64,000 bases of DNA, from positions 1 through 64,000 of the forward strand of contig JAPQWV010000668.1 in assembly GCA_027422505.1 (NCBI GenBank), read 5' to 3'. The notes beneath the pieces are model-generated. The model saw nothing but the letters and a program-made list of their open reading frames with translations, searched no databases and had not been told where the DNA came from. Position 1 is the stretch's first letter. Each line of letters starts with the position of its first letter. The stretch is from Craterostigma plantagineum (taxonomy: Eukaryota > Streptophyta > Magnoliopsida > Lamiales > Linderniaceae). Below, piece by piece: positions 38,377-51,400 of the stretch. The translations under genes and the position numbers were made by a program.

Positions 38377-39237
38377 TTGAATATATGTCGTGTGATGATA
38401 TTTTAGATGGTTGTTAATCGTTCGAACAAATTCAATTTAGAAAATAATATACTTTAAGCACTCGGTCTTCATCATCAATATAACATGTTAATAATACGTA
38501 ATTCTTATCGCCAAAATCTTTCAATGGATTTATTTACACCGCAAGCAGGATGGAAAGATATTTTTGGGACATCAAAATTTGACGAGATCATCAAGTGTAA
38601 TACGTTTTAGCATGTAATTAAGGAATTATGTGCGGCGAAAAATTCAAAGATGTGTCCGAAAAGTTATGCAGAGAGAGAAAGAGAGAGAGAGAGAGAGAGG
38701 GGATAGAAACGAAGCAATAAAAGTGCTACAATACAATACAGCGCATAAGTTGCCTGATAGACTTCTCAAAGTGCAAAGTACTATTACTTCTAATTAGCAT
38801 ATGAACAAAATGTGGTATTATTACTTCTTTTCTTCTTTCCCTCTAAACAATATCCTAAGAGGAAGAAGACCATTTTTGTCCTTTGAAGAGGAGAGCTAGG
38901 GGCCCGATGTAAAGTAATGGTTTGTGTTAACTTTAAAGAGGGGCCCGATATAAAGAAAGGCATGGAGAGGAGACTGTTAAATTTGAGAGAGAGAGAGAGA
39001 GGGCCTAATTGATATATAATAATAAATGAGATAAGTAAATGATTTAACTATATAACGTCAAGAACATGTCTCGGTTGTCTCTTCTGTCTGTGTATGATAT
39101 AAAATCGTAATACGTTCACTATCATGTGTCGCTTAAGTGTTAATTTATAGAAGTTTATTATAGTCTAGGTAACACCAAGATCATTAATATCGTCCTAATA
39201 GAAACCGCCTCCATAACCTAGCTGAACACCTCTGCTC
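38377..39237. other. AT-rich intergenic DNA with two (GA)n microsatellites
   Basis: GA runs near 38670-38700 and 38984-39002. No supported gene. The LINE 5' UTR probably lies in the last part; its exact start and target duplication were not found. Confidence 0.4.
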
Positions 39238-41020
39238 ATGTCTGATCTTGACTCCGGCAGAAACCGCCGGATGGACCGAATCGAACCATCAAGAATTCAA
39301 AAGAGGCACGGTGGAAACCACAAAGATTATCACTCCTCACACGGCAATGATGATACAACAGGGACAGATGGGGTTCAAGATCCAAATTCCAAGCCAATAC
39401 CAATCAATGGCAAACTGGAAAACTCCATGAATCATGGCAGAAATCATCGACCCCAAAACCTTTCTATATGGGAGAGGGCGAAGAGGACGACTCAGATCTC
39501 GAAATGGAAACAGAGGAACCTGGCACAAGATGATGACTCACCATGGCCTAACGTTCACATTCCCACTGACGACCTTCGGCGCTTATATGCACCATATAAA
39601 CGGGCGTTGATTGTCAAAGTCTTAGGACGCAACGTGAGCTATTCCCTCCTTCGACAGAAGATGAGGACTTTGTGGCAAATCAAAGAAGAATTAGAACCTG
39701 TTGATCTTGGTTACGGTTTCTATATGGTTCGCTTCTATACCAAGAAGACTATGACATGTTCTCCACGGGGGTCCGTGGATCGTAATGGGACACTACCTCA
39801 CCGTTCGAAGATGGAAACCAGAATTCCGTGCATCAAGGGCAAAAATATCTTCTACACTTGCTTGGATTCGTTTTCCGGATATTCCTATGGAGTTCTCTTC
39901 GATTATGATGTTCTTGCAAAGATGGAGAGAAAGAATTGGCAAAGTGATAAAAATCGACAGACACACTAAAGATCTCTTTAGAGGAAGATTGCCCGTGTTT
40001 GTCTAGAGATTAATCTTGAAGCTCCACTTATTCCAATAATCAGAGTTAACGGTTTTCCCCAAGTCGTGGATACGAAGGTCTCCACCTAGTCTGCTTTTCA
40101 TGTGGTTCCTACGGACATCGTAAAGAGACATGCAACAAAGAGAATGGTTCCGACAATAATCGAGATCACCAACCATCCAATGGTCATACCGGTGGCGATA
40201 GCATGCAGGATGGATCGTTCCGAGAACACGATTCCTACGGCCCGTGGAATATTGTTCAGCCAAGAAACGACGCCAATCACGTAATCAGACCGTTGTGTCT
40301 AGGGGGCTAACATGGCAGGAAACCAAACCCAACTTTGGCAAAGATAACCTTCCGTCTAATATGGTGTTTAAAGCGGGCCTAATCAGCAAAATTCAAGGAA
40401 TAGTCTAAGCAAACCCACAGAAGGCAATTTTGGCAAACCCATCGAAGGCAATTTGGCAAGCAACCCACACTTAGGACACAAACCAAAGCTAAACCATCAT
40501 GCCCCAAGCCAGTGGATCAAGATTCAATATCTTAACGGACTTTCATGAAGCTGAAACCCCCGTGGGCTCTGAACCGATCATACCAACTCCTAATCTCTAA
40601 ACCTTGCGCACATACAGTACCTCATGCTCTCCCTAAACTATCCAAGTCTAAGCCCAAGAAAAACAGACCCAACTCTCGCTCTAAATTTAGCGCATGTTCC
40701 CAAAATCACCCAGGAAACACGTATCCAATTATAAACAACAAATCAGCCCCAAACCCTTCGAAGCCTCCTCAGATAATAACACTACCCCTCAAACCAAAAA
40801 CACCCTAGACCAAAGCATGTCTTCCTTCACTACACCAGTCAACACAACCAACCACTCCCAACTGTCTCTTGACCCCGCGGATGAACCTCCATCATTTGCG
40901 TTAGAGATCGTAGACCCCTCATCGTCTACCGACAAGACCCATCTGGACAGGACCTTCGGCTCTCCCGAAGATGACACGGGAACGGATGAGTCTATAGCCC
41001 GGGAGTCCATAGCCCGCTGA
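39238..41020 (+). pseudogene. LINE ORF1 (DUF4283 and CCHC zinc knuckle), frame-broken
   Basis: RNA-binding first ORF of a plant L1-type LINE. Starts MSDLDSGRNRRMDRIEPSRI; DUF4283 features include KRALIVKVLGRNVSYSLLRQ, LWQIKEELEPVDLGYGFYMV and, in other frames, GGPWIVMGHYLTVRRW and LAWIRFPDIPMEF. The zinc knuckle CFSCGSYGHRKETC (C-X2-C-X4-H-X4-C) lies near 40100. It ends SIARESIAR at 41020 after a Ser/Pro/Thr-rich tail. Frame changes are present near 39770, 39890, 40000 and later, so this copy is inactive as written. Confidence 0.85.
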
Positions 41021-41083
41021 TCTCTTCTTACTCTTCTTAATTACAAGGATTGATTAATTTATTTATTTTTTCAATTTTCAATT

Positions 41084-44000
41084 ATGAATTCTAACATTAT
41101 CTTTTGGAATTGCAGGGGTGCTGGGAAGCCCAGTTTCCTCAACATTTTGCCGACATCATTTCGTCTTCATAAACCTCGCATTTTGGTACTTATGGAAACT
41201 CGTGTCCCTGGAGATAGAGCGAATGGCATTATGGCATACAATTACTTTGATAGGGTGGAAAAGTGGAGGCCAGAGGCTTTTCAGGGGGCATATGGATTTT
41301 CTGGAATTCTGTTGAGGTTCATCTTGATATCTGTGAAGCTAACGATCAATGCGTGACTTCTATTATTCGTCGACAAGGCGAACCGGATTGGTTTCTTTCG
41401 GCTATTTATGCAAGCCCGCATTTGAATACTAGAAACTGCTTATGGGACTATATCAACCACATGGCTGCCGCTATCAACGGGCCGTGGCTTCTCGCAGGTG
41501 ACATGAACGTTGTAACTTGTACATCTGAGAAGTCGGGAGGCGGCCCTGTTGACTATAATAGATCCAAAAATTTACCGACTGTGTGCACCATGTGGATTTA
41601 TCGATCTGAAGTACCATGGCTCACCCTACACTTGGGCCAAGGGCGGGCAATCCTCTCTCATGGAACGACTTGATCGGGCCATTTGCAACTCAGATTGGAG
41701 AACCTCGTCCCTACCGCTGCAGTCACACATCTTCCTCGCATTGGCTCTGATCACTCTCCTATCCTCTTATCTCTCCATGACGTTCTGATACGAGAAAAGG
41801 CATGGGTCATTACCGCATACAGATGAGTTGTTTACTAATGCAACCTTTATGGATTTCGTCGCTGCGGAGTGGACAAAAACAGAAGGTCAAGGTATTCATA
41901 ATCAGTTGCATGCTATCAGAAATAGTACTCAAACCTGGAATAAAGAAATTTTTGGTAATATCTTTAAGCGAAAAGACAGTTGATGGCAAGAATCGCAGGC
42001 ATTCAAAAAGCGCAAAGTCACAAGTTTTGCAGATATCTACAACACCTTGAAACCAAACTTTGCAAACAGTATCAGGAAATTCTTCACCAAGAGAGCTCTT
42101 TTGGAAGCAAAAATCCAGAATTCGGTGGCTTAAAGCTGGTGACATGAATACAAAATTTTTCATACCGCTTCAATTTCGAGGAAGGGTCGTGCCAGGATTA
42201 AATCTTTGATGTCTGATGATGGTGTCTGGATTGAGGAAATGATGCGCTTAAGACAATGGCAACCACGTTTTATAAGAATCTGTATGATGTTGGGGAGCCA
42301 GTTATTTCGTATATTACCTCTGATGGTTTTCCCAAATTAAGTACGCAACAAAAGAACTATCTTACCATGCCTGTTACGAATGATGAGGTTAAAAAGGCTC
42401 TTTGGGATATGCACCCGTCCAAAGCGCCTGGACCAGATGGGCTCTCACCTATATTCTTTCAGAAGTGCTGGGATACGGTGGGTGACACTGTCTTTCGTAT
42501 GGTTAGCGCAGCTCTTCGCACTGGTAATATCGATCCTAACATCAATGAATCTCTTATTGTTCTTATTCCTAAGATCAGTAGCCCGAGCCACCTCTCTCAG
42601 TTTCGACCAATCAGTCTTTGCAATGTTATTTAAAAATCGTCACTAAAACTATGGCTAACAGACTTAAAACTTTGATGAATACTTTAATTCCTCAAACCCA
42701 GAGCAGTTTTATCAAAGGTCGTCAAACTATAGATATATTATAATCACTCAAGAAGTTATTCATGGTATGAATCTTCTTAGAGGTGAAAAAGGCTATTTTA
42801 TTGCTAAAATTGATTTTGAAAAAGCTTTTGATAAGATTGATTGGTCATTCTTGAGAAACATTTTGCAGGAAATGAACTTCCCCGTGTCTTGGGTTAACCT
42901 CATCTTGGATTGTACCTCTTCAGCCAAGCTCTCCTTCTTTGAACGGCGAGATAACTGAGGGGTTCAATCCGAAAAGAGGTCTAAGACAAGGGGACCCCCT
43001 ATCTCCTTATCTTTTTGTTTTCTGTGTTGAGAAATTAGGGGCTCTCATTAACGAAGCTGTTGGAGAAGGCATATGGAAGTCTGTCCCGACATCTCGTACC
43101 GGCCCTTGCGTTTCTCACCTAATGTTTGCTGATGATCTTATCCTTTTCGGGAGGCGTCTACCTCTCAGTTCATGCTATTCGGGATATTCTTAAAAATTAC
43201 TGCAATATGTCCGGTCAATCGGTGAATATCTCTAAATCTCGAATTTATTTCTCTCCTAACGTATCTGGTCATCTTGCAAGGAATATCGCCAGAAGTGCTG
43301 AGCTGTCCATCACTAAGGACTTAGGTCGTTATTTAGGAACACCGCTTCACCATTCTCGGGTCCTAAAGAAGGATTATTGTTTCATTGTTGACAAAGTTAA
43401 AAAAACTCTCAAAGGATGGAAAATGAAGCACCTCTCATTGGCTGGTCGTTCTACTCTTGTTAAGGCCGTCGCTTCCACCATTCCCTCTTATTATATGCAG
43501 ACTTCGAAGATACCTGTTAGTATATGCGACGAAGTGGACAAAGTTAATCGAAGATTTCTTTGGGGGGGCTCTGACGAGGCTAGACGGATTCACAATATTT
43601 CTTGGGATCAAATTTGTAAACCAAAGCTTAACGGTGGGTTAGGTTTGCGGAAAACTCGAGAGTCCAATTTGGCTTTTTTAGGAAAATTAGGATGGCAACT
43701 CATCAAAGATGAATCTAAGCTTTGGTTCAAGTGGTTAGACATAAATATATTCTTGGCGCAAGAGATCGAGCTCGATGTAGATCTTCCCATACTTGGAGGA
43801 GTATCCAATCTGCCTTCCCAATGCTCGAAAAAGGAATTTCTTGGAAGGTTGGCAATGGCATTACCGTTAGATTCTGGACAGATCATTGGTTGGGCAGTTC
43901 TGATTTCCTTCAACGCCTCATTCACCCTATTTCTGAAGAGGATATCAACCGCTCGTTGCTAGCTATTGGAACCCTGTTCATGGTTGGAAATGGGCTGAAC

Positions 44001-45191
44001 TGTCGCAGCTCCCTAATGATATCAAACATGACTTGAGAATCATCAACTTAAATGATTTCAACACAGTCAGAGATACACCTATTTGGAGACATACGGCGAC
44101 CGGCCTCTATACTTGTAAAAGTGCATACAATCTATTGCTTCATGAGGATTTTCACGGTGCAGAGGAAAAACACTGGAAACGCATATGGAAGATCAAAGGG
44201 GCGTATCGACGAAAATTCTTGATATGGCTTTTGCGTCACAACAAAATTCTTTCTAAGCTCACTTGCATCGTCGAGGAATCACTTCGGATGCTACATGCGG
44301 GGTTTGCGAGCATGATGAGGAAAGTAACATTCATGCTCTTCGTGATTGCGAATGGGCTACCAACATTTGGCGCAACCTAGTTGCCCCGCATCATCACGCC
44401 ACTTTCTTTTCACTGGGAGTTAAAGATTGGGTCGATTGGAACCTCTCCTCTGATATCAGCAACTTGGACTGGGATGCCAATTGGTCCACTATTTTCACGG
44501 AAACTATTAATCTAATCTGGCAAGGACGTAACAAAGTTGTCCATGAAGACTACGTGACGACCCCAAACTTTGAGATGGTCACTTTGAGAGGTCGAGTAGA
44601 CGAAGCCTGGTCAGTACAAGAGCATGATCCCGAGTTCATGTCTACCTTACATTACGTTGGATGGAATAAACCAGGTATCAATACCTACAAAATTAATGTT
44701 GATGCTGCCATTCAACAGGAATTTTATGCAGGTAATGCTAGTATTGGGGCCTTATCCGTGATACCCATGGCCGATGGGTCCGTGGTTTCAATGGGAAGAT
44801 TGAGCCTTGTTCGGTTCTTCGAGCCGAACTCCAAGCTATACTATTTGGTATTCAACTTGCCTGGAGATGCGTTTACCAATGTTGCCCTTGAATCTGATAG
44901 TCGGGATGCTCTGACTTGTATCCAAGAATCATCCTTTTCTCACCGGGATTTTGACATTATTTCCCGCATCCGTAAATGCTACGACTTTCTTGGCAAATTC
45001 ACATCGCTCACATTTTTCGGGAAGCTAATAAATCAGCGGATGTTTTAGCGAAGAGTGGCTTGGGTTGTGCATTGCAACGACTTGACACCCCGATTACGGA
45101 AATTGTTACGCTCTTAGAACAAGACAGAGTTGGGACCACCTGGCCTAGAAATATGACTATGAACCCGGGTTTGTCGGGTTCTTTTCCGTAG
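41084..45191 (+). pseudogene. LINE ORF2 (endonuclease, reverse transcriptase, RNase H), frame-broken
   Basis: Second ORF, 63 bp after ORF1. Domains in order: AP endonuclease (MNSNIIFWNCRGAGKP, LVLMETRV, GDMNVV); reverse transcriptase (HPSKAPGPDGLSPIFFQKCW, KGYFIAKIDFEKAFDKIDWS, RGLRQGDPLSPYLF, the catalytic MFADDLILFG near 43130); thumb and zf-RVT region (RHTATGLYTCKSAYNLLLHE); and a C-terminal RNase H (INVDAA, ESDSRDAL, HIFREANKSADVLAKSGL). This is the standard layout of plant L1 LINEs. Many frame slips make it non-functional as written. The stop is at 45189-45191. Confidence 0.9.
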
Positions 45192-45474
45192 GTATCCCCC
45201 TTCCATTTGAATTAAAAAAAAAAAAAAAAGAGTTCCAATATACTACTTATTAGAATAAGAATCATCAAGTAAGCTTTATTGGTTGGGCTGTGCCCAAAAA
45301 CGAGAGTGGATTTGATTTGAATGGACTGTAGACGTCCACCCATATATATTGTAGATGATTTGAATATATTTTTTTTTAGAAAAATAATAAAAAAATAATA
45401 TAAATTACCACCTGAGCTGAAGCAAAGCAAGTAGGAGACGTTGGAGAGGCAGGCAGGCAAAGGCACAATTCAGT

Positions 45475-48400
45475 ATGGATCATCCTTCTTACTCATCGCT
45501 TCTAGAGAAACTCGAGTTCCCCAACCATCTCTCCAAAAGCTCGCCGTAATTGCGATCTTTGACAAGTTTTTAGCTCAGCCATCGGATGCCGGACGCCAGG
45601 CTATCAGCCGCTGCCTGCGCGCCACGTCATCGCCGGCAGTTGTTGAGCAGTCAACGCGCGGGCTGTGTCTTCTCGTAAAGGACGCCAAGCTGGATATATC
45701 CGTTGGCTTCTTGGAGCTGCAATCTGCGCTAGAAGATTGTTCGGACCCGCAACTTACGGGTCTTTACGTTAAATCGATTGGGTTTCTATGCAGGACTGGG
45801 TTTACGGAGAAGAGATTCGAATCCTCATCCCAAAATCACCCCTTCGTAAGAGTAAGCTACCATTCCCAAGACTCCTCTTTATCGCCCATGAACTTGTAGC
45901 AGATAGATTTTTACACTATGTATGATATTTGTGAAGTATGTCAAGTCGCCTTGACTAATGTGGGTCACCGAAATGAGTTATCATTCAGATGAAAGGATGG
46001 AGTCGTCATTGGAGACGTTGGGGGTGTGAATTTATATATTTCGCTTCTTTTTTCGTCTATTTCATTGTTGATTATTACGACCAAAACTCATCCTTTGTTC
46101 TATTAGGAGTGTATATAAAACATGAATTCATACTGGGTTTCAGATACTTTCTTGCGGGACAAAAGTGGAAGACGAGCTTGTGAAGCAAATAATTCTTTTC
46201 ATTACGAAGTGTAAGCATCTTGGAATGGAGGCTGCATGTGAATACTTGAGGCCGTTCTTGAATTATTCATTTGTTACAAGTTATAGTTCAGTTCTAGTTT
46301 CACATTTACGAAGAACATAGTCTCTGCAATGGTTGCATTTTGCTGCTCTTCACCAATAGAGGCCATTTCGCCGATAAAGTTACTGACAAGGACTCTGAAA
46401 TATCTCCCTTGTACGAATGCTGAAGTGAGTATGAAAAGCTCGACACCTTACTCTCTTTTTTTTTATCAATTGTTTGGCAGTCCGTGACTTGTCTTCAAGA
46501 TTATCTTTGGAAAGTTGTAGCTGGTCTACTACGATGAGCTATATGAAGTGACTCTTGCTGCTTTGACCCTATCTACAGGAAGTTACAAGTGTCTTGTATA
46601 TTGTTGAATGCTTGGTGGATGCATATGTGGTGGTTTTGAGGCACTTGGTTGGCATGGGATTGGGTATGTCCATAGTTGTATGTTATTTTGGCTCGTATTC
46701 CTAAATCGTAGTGCACTGTTCCTTCCATTAGTTACAATTCTAGTACTCATTTGATTGTGGTGTCGCCGAACTCATGACATAGCATTCTCGCTGTCATCTT
46801 CATCAGCTGTCAATGAAGCACGTTTGTGTGGCATAACGCTGGTGGAAGCTATTTTATCACAACATCGAGACTTTCGCCAGTGTTCTGCTGGAGTTGAGAA
46901 AACAATAGGTGTATCAAGGCGCTTGCTTTCTATTCAGAAGGAACTCGGTCTTAGTTATAAGACTGAGCTTTCTTCAGTGCTGTTATCCTTGTTCTCAATT
47001 CTCCTACAGTCAGAGCTTGAGCACGATCATTTGCCATTATGAAAGTCGTTCTATTACTCTTGACATGGAAAAGCGAAAATGGTAACTCGGTTTCTGCTTT
47101 AGTTATCTAGATTAATGCGCGTTCACTGTTGTGGTGAATACGTACTTCAAAACAATTTTTGTGTTCCTGCTAGATTATTCCCATCATCAACTGAAAGTTG
47201 CAGGCCTTGCTTCCCTGTCTCTAGACACAGCAATAGTTTTTACGATAAAATGAATGTTGCAGTATCCTTATAGTCGTAGTTTTGATCATATTGGGGAAGG
47301 TTTAGTTCAAATGTTTCTCCTGTGAATTGCTTATGGCAATTTTACCTGCTTTTGCAGCAAATCATGCTACCTCAAGCGAGCTGGATGAAGCAGTTTTTGT
47401 TCATCTTTCCTGCACTTGCACTTGTTTCATCTCCATCACGATCTGTTAAGAAAATGGCCGTCGACATTCTATCTCTTTTAGGAAACATTGGAATATCTTT
47501 ACTGATTGCTCCTAGGGATAAAAAATTGGTGGATGAAAATTGCCTCTCGGTCATACTTCTGGTCAGATTGCTTTTAGATTCTTGAGGAATCTGTGGTTTG
47601 AGGTATTATGTAATTTACTTGGATGGAAAAAGTACATTTGCTTCTGTTTGCCTATCTGAGCTGTCACCTTTTCATTAGTTAAACCTGATATATACCAAGT
47701 TAGTTCAATTTGAAGTTTCTAAATTTTTCTTGAAAATATCTGCAATCATAGATGAAATTGAATTTTTCTGTTAGTTAATCATTATCACCTGTATGATTTC
47801 GTACTTAATCATATCCCCATCACCTTCTGTTCTTTTGTTGAAACCATTGTTTTAAAACGCGTTGCATCGCGCGCGTCGAGGCGCGCGATCGCGTTATTTT
47901 TCATGAAAACGCGTCGACGCGTTTTTTATTTCGCGTTATTTTTTTTTTTGAATTTTCTACTTAGCGACGGTACATCCGTCGCAAAAACCCGTCGAAAACT
48001 GAAATATTTGTAGAAGAAGACCGTTTGCAGAGTTCACGTGGCTATTGCATAATTTTTTTTATTTTTACTTTCTTTTTATTTAAACTTCCACCGAATAATT
48101 AAAGCGTCCTTAGTTTGACTAGTTCATATGATAAAAATACATAAGCTATCCAATTTATTCCTTATTTCATGACGATCATAATGACATGCATATCATATAT
48201 TTTTATATCAATATAATTTTCGATAAATATAAGATTAACCAATTTATTCCCTATTTATTGTTGGATTCTATAAACTTTTTATACAACGTTCATATATTTT
48301 AAACTTTAGATTTTAATCAATTACTTGTACCTTATTTTTATTTCATTGAACTTCTAGAGAAAATATTGATTATTTAGTCTCGTAACTACAATATGAGATA

Positions 48401-51400
48401 AAAAGTGACAATATTTAATTTATTATAGATTCTTATAATTTATTGTATTATACTAGCTTATCTGAAATACTCACGCAATGCGCTACGCTATTTACGCTAC
48501 GCGCTACCGGCACTAAACGCGACACACTACGCTTTGCGCTTTTTAAACATTGGTTGAAACCATATGCCGCTAGCTTCAATTCCATGTTTGATATGTATTC
48601 TTTTCACCATAAAGGGATTAGCTTTCTTACCATGTAGTTATGCGATAACATATCAGCACCATAATTATCAATAGACTTCCCTCCATATGGAATAATTGGT
48701 TGATATTATTGTCAGGATTTTAACATTAGAACTTTGCTGTCCATTCCCGTCATTTGCAGGACGAACCCTCATTTCTTCGTAGTTGCTACGTTAGTTCAGT
48801 TTTTAAAACCAAGTCAGTGTTGATGATGGGTACAGTGGCCTAAGAACTTGGACTTCATCCACAAAGGACTACTGTTCAATAGCTTTTGCAAATCATACTC
48901 TTTTGTCCCTCTTGGTCAGTCTGATGAATTATTTTTGACTGGTTAATTAGTTCCCTATATTTTTTATGTGGATCATTCGGAGCCACTGGTTATAAAACTT
49001 CATGTTGCTAAGTCATTTCTTTGATTTATTCTTAGCAGAAATGCCGACAATACTTTGTTCGTTTGGTAGCATACTCCTTTTACACCAAAAGAGAATTCAT
49101 GCTGCCGACTTGTTGGGTTCTGGAATTAGTGTTGAACCAAAACTTGGTGTGCCTATGTTGCTAATTTTCTATTCTACAACCATTTATTCTCAGCGCACAA
49201 AGCTAATGGCATCGATGATATGATGGTTAGTGTTAGATATTGCCTTTAATCGGAAACTTGGAGCACAGCCTCATCTTGACGAGCAAGGTTACGTTTCTAT
49301 TTGTTTTGGGTTCTAAAATTTGTTATTTTCAATCTCTGGTGCAGCTTAAACTATTGGATTTGCTTCCCCCACTGGTTTCACACCCTGCCATGATTCCACT
49401 GGTACTTCAGTTTCTTCAGCCTATGCTTCTCAAGGATATGAATCCGTATGTTATCTACTCTACCTGTTTTGTGTTTCTGTTAATCTGTTTCAATCGCTGT
49501 GTATAATATTGGTGTTTGAGGTAATGCTTAGCCTGTTTATCTTATGCGTGTAATTCACTCGAAATTAAAATAACGAATTTCATATTTCTACGCGCTTTTT
49601 CATTTAGCCTAATATTTCATTTTCTTATATACCTGGGTCTGACTTTTTTTTTGTATTTCCAGTGTCATCAAAGCTACTGCCATACGCTCCATGTGCAGGA
49701 CTTGGGAGATGAATGATCGTGTTTTTGGATACTTGCAGGCAAGATAATTTATTATTACTTCTCTTATAAGATTTATATTTGCTTGTCAATGACCCTGGCC
49801 GTATGTACTTGAAACAATGTATTAAAAGTCATAATTAAATTGTTGAACTTAACCTTTCTGAATTGTTGAATGGCGATAACATAACTTTTCTTATTGTTGG
49901 GCCTATAGAGAATCTTGCTTCCAGGCGCATTAGCACAGTATGCATCTGAAGAACACATTTATATCAGTGTAGCTGCTTCTGTTCTCGATGTTTGCAAAAG
50001 AAATCCTGACAGGGGTGTGGACATTATTTATCTGTGGAGGTATCTTCAACCTGTATCTCGTGATATTTCATTCTTGTGGTATCCACTTCGGCACTTCCTC
50101 AATAACTTTGTTTTAATCCACAGGCTTGTATCGAACACCATGATCCTTTGGTTCAGTCACTTGGATTACAAAGTCTTGGCCATTTATGTGAAGCTGATGT
50201 AATTGGTATTTTACTAAGTTGGTTGGCTATTTTACTAAGTTGGTTGGCTTTTCTTACCTACTAAGTAATGACTTATTCGAATTATCTATTTAACAAGTCA
50301 ATTGAAGATGTGAAATAGTCTATTTACTCCTTACAAATATGCTGCGATTGATTGATATTTTGTGGTTGTTTTGTCTAATTGTGTTCTCTGTCCAGATTTT
50401 TATACTGCCTGGAGTGTGATTGGAAACCATACATGGAACTATTCTGAAGATGCTGTTGTTTCTTATGGGTATTGCCCAATTGCCATACTATACTTATTTG
50501 TAAGAGAACTATTGTTCTATCCCGTCTAAGTTCGTGCAAATATTAGTTTACTGATGGAATTTGTAGATTCCTGAAGGCAAGAAATTACCCTTGTTTCTGC
50601 AGGCTCGAGTAACGCCTTCTCTGGTTCCTCGTATATATCATATCACATGCTGCAAGGCTTTGTCTATGTCTTGTTGCTTCAATTATCTGCTTAGATCAGA
50701 AAAATGTTTGAGACCAAGTACTAAAGAAAGAATGTCACTTCACTGTGGTTTATTAACATTGAGGAAAAATGTGGTCACTATTTATAGGGTTATAAGTTTA
50801 TAACTAGATCGTGATGTGTTATGTGTTATTTTCTCTAACAAGTTCAGTTTTATTTTGCTACCTCAGTCACTTTTTGTTCTCTTATCACTTTTTTGTTTAA
50901 TTTTTCTTACGTGAAAAATTAAGTCCATCCATCCGTTCATGCCATTGCAAACTTCTTATACTCTCTTTCACACCTTCACATCATTCTGCAAGATTTAATT
51001 CTTTATCCTGCTTACTAGGCTATCTCTTCTTTTGAGATTGGGGGCAATGGATGCTGAAGCATACCCTGAAGCGGCTACTAATGTTGTGAACATATTATGG
51101 GATATTGCGGCCACACGTGGAGAAGTTTATCGTGGTTCTTTGTGGCAAAGAGCTCGTGATGCTGCTATCGCAGCACTATCACAATATGATGTAAAATCAA
51201 TGGATTCATGCGTTATGTCTTATCTTTAACAATCTATTTAAATATTTAAAGTTGCCATTACTTATCTTTTTCATAGTATTACCTCTTAGTGCATATCATT
51301 TCTTTATAGGTGGCGCATATTCAGGAAGTATACCAGATTTCAGTTCTAGGAACATGGAGTTTCTCATGTCTCATGCTAGTCACCATATGATTTCGCATTT

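Larger units (their letters stand above)
39238..45229 (+). mobile_element. L1-type LINE retrotransposon, near full length
   Basis: ORF1 plus ORF2 plus a short 3' UTR ending in a 16-A tail at 45214-45229. The coding span of 6 kb is the usual length for a full plant LINE. The 5' UTR start is unresolved. The tail lies 245 bp upstream of the RST1 start codon, in the same orientation. Confidence 0.88.

Noticed and set aside
44263..45048. Separate RNase H gene
   Set aside because: It is the C-terminal part of the LINE ORF2, continuous with the reverse transcriptase apart from frame slips.
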